From: Glaciimonas sp. PCH181
GTDB taxonomy: Bacteria > Pseudomonadota > Gammaproteobacteria > Burkholderiales > Burkholderiaceae_D
Assembly: GCF_003056055.1 (NCBI RefSeq)
Contig: NZ_PYFP01000001.1
Span: forward strand, 992,001-1,056,000
Length of the DNA stretch: 64,000 nt
Direction: 5' to 3'
Position numbers and translations under genes: made by a program. Positions 62,963 to 64,000 of the stretch are shown here, piece after piece. The notes under the pieces are model-generated. The model was given only the letters and a program-made list of their open reading frames with translations, was not told the origin of the DNA and did not search any database. Numbering within the stretch: position 1 is the stretch's first letter; every line of letters starts with the position of its first letter.

Positions 62963-63325
62963 CTAACGTAGACGTCTTGCCTTACTGCGACGCACACCTG
63001 GTATGTGACCGGGCCCAAATACAAGACGATGGGTAGATACTTTCTTCCGCAGGTATTGGTCCTTTTTCGTCAGATGTTTCACCACTCTCAGCAAGTTAGC
63101 GCGCAGCTCGTCATCACCAAGACTGATCATGCCGATGCCCAGGTATTTGTATTTACCTTTTTCTGCGTTGCAATCAAAGAACGTGCCACGTCCAGCAGTG
63201 ATGAAGTCCACCCAGTACCGGCCAATCAGAGCAGCCAAGTAGGCATCCTTCAGCACCTTCGAACCATCGAAGAACAAAATGCAGTGGGAATGATGTCCTT
63301 TTTCGGCACCGTTCGCCAGCGTCAA
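62963..63325 (-). pseudogene. YagK/YfjJ (inovirus Gp2-type) protein, C-terminal fragment
   Basis: The minus strand encodes about 120 residues typical of the C-terminal part of inovirus Gp2/YagK/YfjJ proteins: GAEKGHHSHCILFFDGSKVL, GRYWVDFITAGRGTFFDCNA, YLGIGMISLGDDELRANLL and HLTKKDQYLRKK. These proteins occur in filamentous-phage and plasmid replication modules. The frame begins at a TTG right after a stop and lacks the N-terminal half, which is replaced by other DNA. It could be read as a short gene but is most likely truncated. Confidence 0.7.
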
Positions 63326-63724
63326 TATGTGGCAACAAGTGCATCACAACTTGTTACCGCCCCAATGTCACTTATGTCCGTACAGGTCTTTACAAGGCCT
63401 TTGGTAAACATACATTTACGTATTCATTAATGCGCATATGACCCTCCCTAATATGTCCATCAGGAAAAATGGGCACTGATATGTAGGAAATATGTCACGC
63501 GCTGATTTGCAGGATCGCGGCCAAACTTGAACAGATCGAAAGATAGGCCACGATCTAGCCAGATTACATCATTGCTGATCTCTGACGAAACCCCTTCGCC
63601 GATAGCAAGTTTGGTTGATGCCGAAGGCCTGTCGCATCATTGATTGCTTCAGGTACCTTCGCTAGAATTATGCATGTTACCTTTAGGTAAAAGAACATCA
63701 GTTGGCGAATAAATCAAAGCTGCC
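63326..63724. other. Gap with an IS3 relic and a palindrome
   Basis: On the minus strand near 63600-63640 a short frame reads MRQAFGINQTCYRR, similar to RVASQAFGISETCYHY of the IS3 orfB at 61030, so a second IS3 relic is likely. A palindrome TTACCTTTAGGTAA lies at 63677-63690. No complete gene. Confidence 0.45.
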
Positions 63725-64000
63725 TTAGATTCGACTTGCTCCAAATCCATGGCTGCCATTCCCGAAAGACTTTGTGGCTGATTTGCAGAGATAACTCGCT
63801 CGGAAGAAGAACTCCGCGATGCTTACATTTTCGTCGCGGTGGATGTGATAGTAAGGGTTCTTTGGTATCTCAACCAAGCCTACTACGTCTTTAGCTGGTA
63901 GTCCTAGCGCGCTGGCCCACGAGTCATTGAGTCGGTTAAACATGTTGTCGCGTCCAGGCGAATATGTGCCCAGTGCGCAGAAGGCATCGTAGTTCAGAAG
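63725..64000 (-). CDS. YagK/YfjJ-like protein, partial at window end
   Basis: The frame is open to the right edge of the window (reading LLNYDAFCALGTYSPGRDNM before FNRLNDSWASALGLPAKD), so only the C-terminal 91 residues are seen. The end, FFFRASYLCKSATKSFGNGS then HGFGASRI, fits the C-terminus of the YagK/YfjJ and inovirus Gp2-related group. A second, truncated member lies downstream at 62963. This points to the edge of a filamentous-phage or plasmid-derived segment beyond the window. Confidence 0.6.
   Translation of the reverse strand, partial: LLNYDAFCALGTYSPGRDNMFNRLNDSWASALGLPAKDVVGLVEIPKNPYYHIHRDENVSIAEFFFRASYLCKSATKSFGNGSHGFGASRI

Noticed and set aside
1..64000. CRISPR array, complete tRNA or rRNA genes
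   Set aside because: No spaced identical repeats of CRISPR type and no complete tRNA cloverleaf or rRNA stretch was seen on either strand by eye; a tRNA scan would be needed to exclude a diverged tRNA.

Overview
The window looks like a chromosome of a moderate-GC betaproteobacterium of the Burkholderiales, most likely the Oxalobacteraceae side (Glaciimonas, Herminiimonas, Collimonas or similar). This rests on protein style: an OsmC-YcaO fusion, the DUF932/YqaJ island module, SiaC/SiaD relics and VanA/VanB-type oxygenases. The genus is inference. No rRNA gene, complete tRNA gene or CRISPR array was seen.

Layout. (1) 1-2742 is a core flank: an OsmC-YcaO gene, then what reads on the minus strand as the last bases of a tRNA-Ser followed by its terminator, i.e. 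an attachment site. (2) 2905-16100 is an integrase-led defence island, much of it in ruins: integrase, an ArdA-like stub, a DUF4365 nuclease-like gene plus partner, a two-gene cytosolic/membrane unit, a type ISP restriction-modification gene broken into opposite strands, and a type I locus in which hsdM/hsdS collapsed into one short fusion and hsdR is cut by an IS256 fragment. Two overlapping DUF262 (GmrSD-like) genes and a PLD-type nuclease gene remain intact. (3) 16380-20960 is a mobile-element housekeeping module: small membrane proteins, a zinc-ribbon/glycine-zipper protein, DUF932, YqaJ exonuclease, a Cys-rich partner, and an XRE regulator with three repeated upstream sites. (4) 21220-25112 holds zinc-ribbon membrane proteins, lipoproteins and a decayed SiaC-SiaD cyclic-di-GMP module fused to a relic LysR promoter.

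(5) 25499-57864 is a large accessory catabolic region: FAD monooxygenase and BKACE enzyme (with a clean IS256 insertion and 8-bp target duplication at the BKACE stop codon), a lipase-like hydrolase, a MarR-controlled tripartite efflux operon, then SDR, GST, nitroreductase, SMP-30 lactonase, VanA/VanB Rieske oxygenase pair, the RND-YCF48-DUF1329-DUF1302 envelope set, and a VOC dioxygenase-cyclase-C-C hydrolase operon. Two paralogous LysR regulators, glutathione reductase, a MarR and a second GST follow. Near-identical LysR promoter blocks occur four times, twice without a LysR gene, so the scattered operons may form one regulon. Together the genes suggest import and oxidative breakdown of an aromatic compound with glutathione-dependent steps; the substrate cannot be read from sequence.

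(6) 57897-64000 is an insertion-sequence graveyard: an IS66 end, an IS3 element split by a complete IS66 (8-bp duplication), a second IS66 tail, a stand-alone class III nucleotidyl-cyclase-like gene, and two partial YagK/YfjJ (inovirus Gp2-type) genes, one running off the window.
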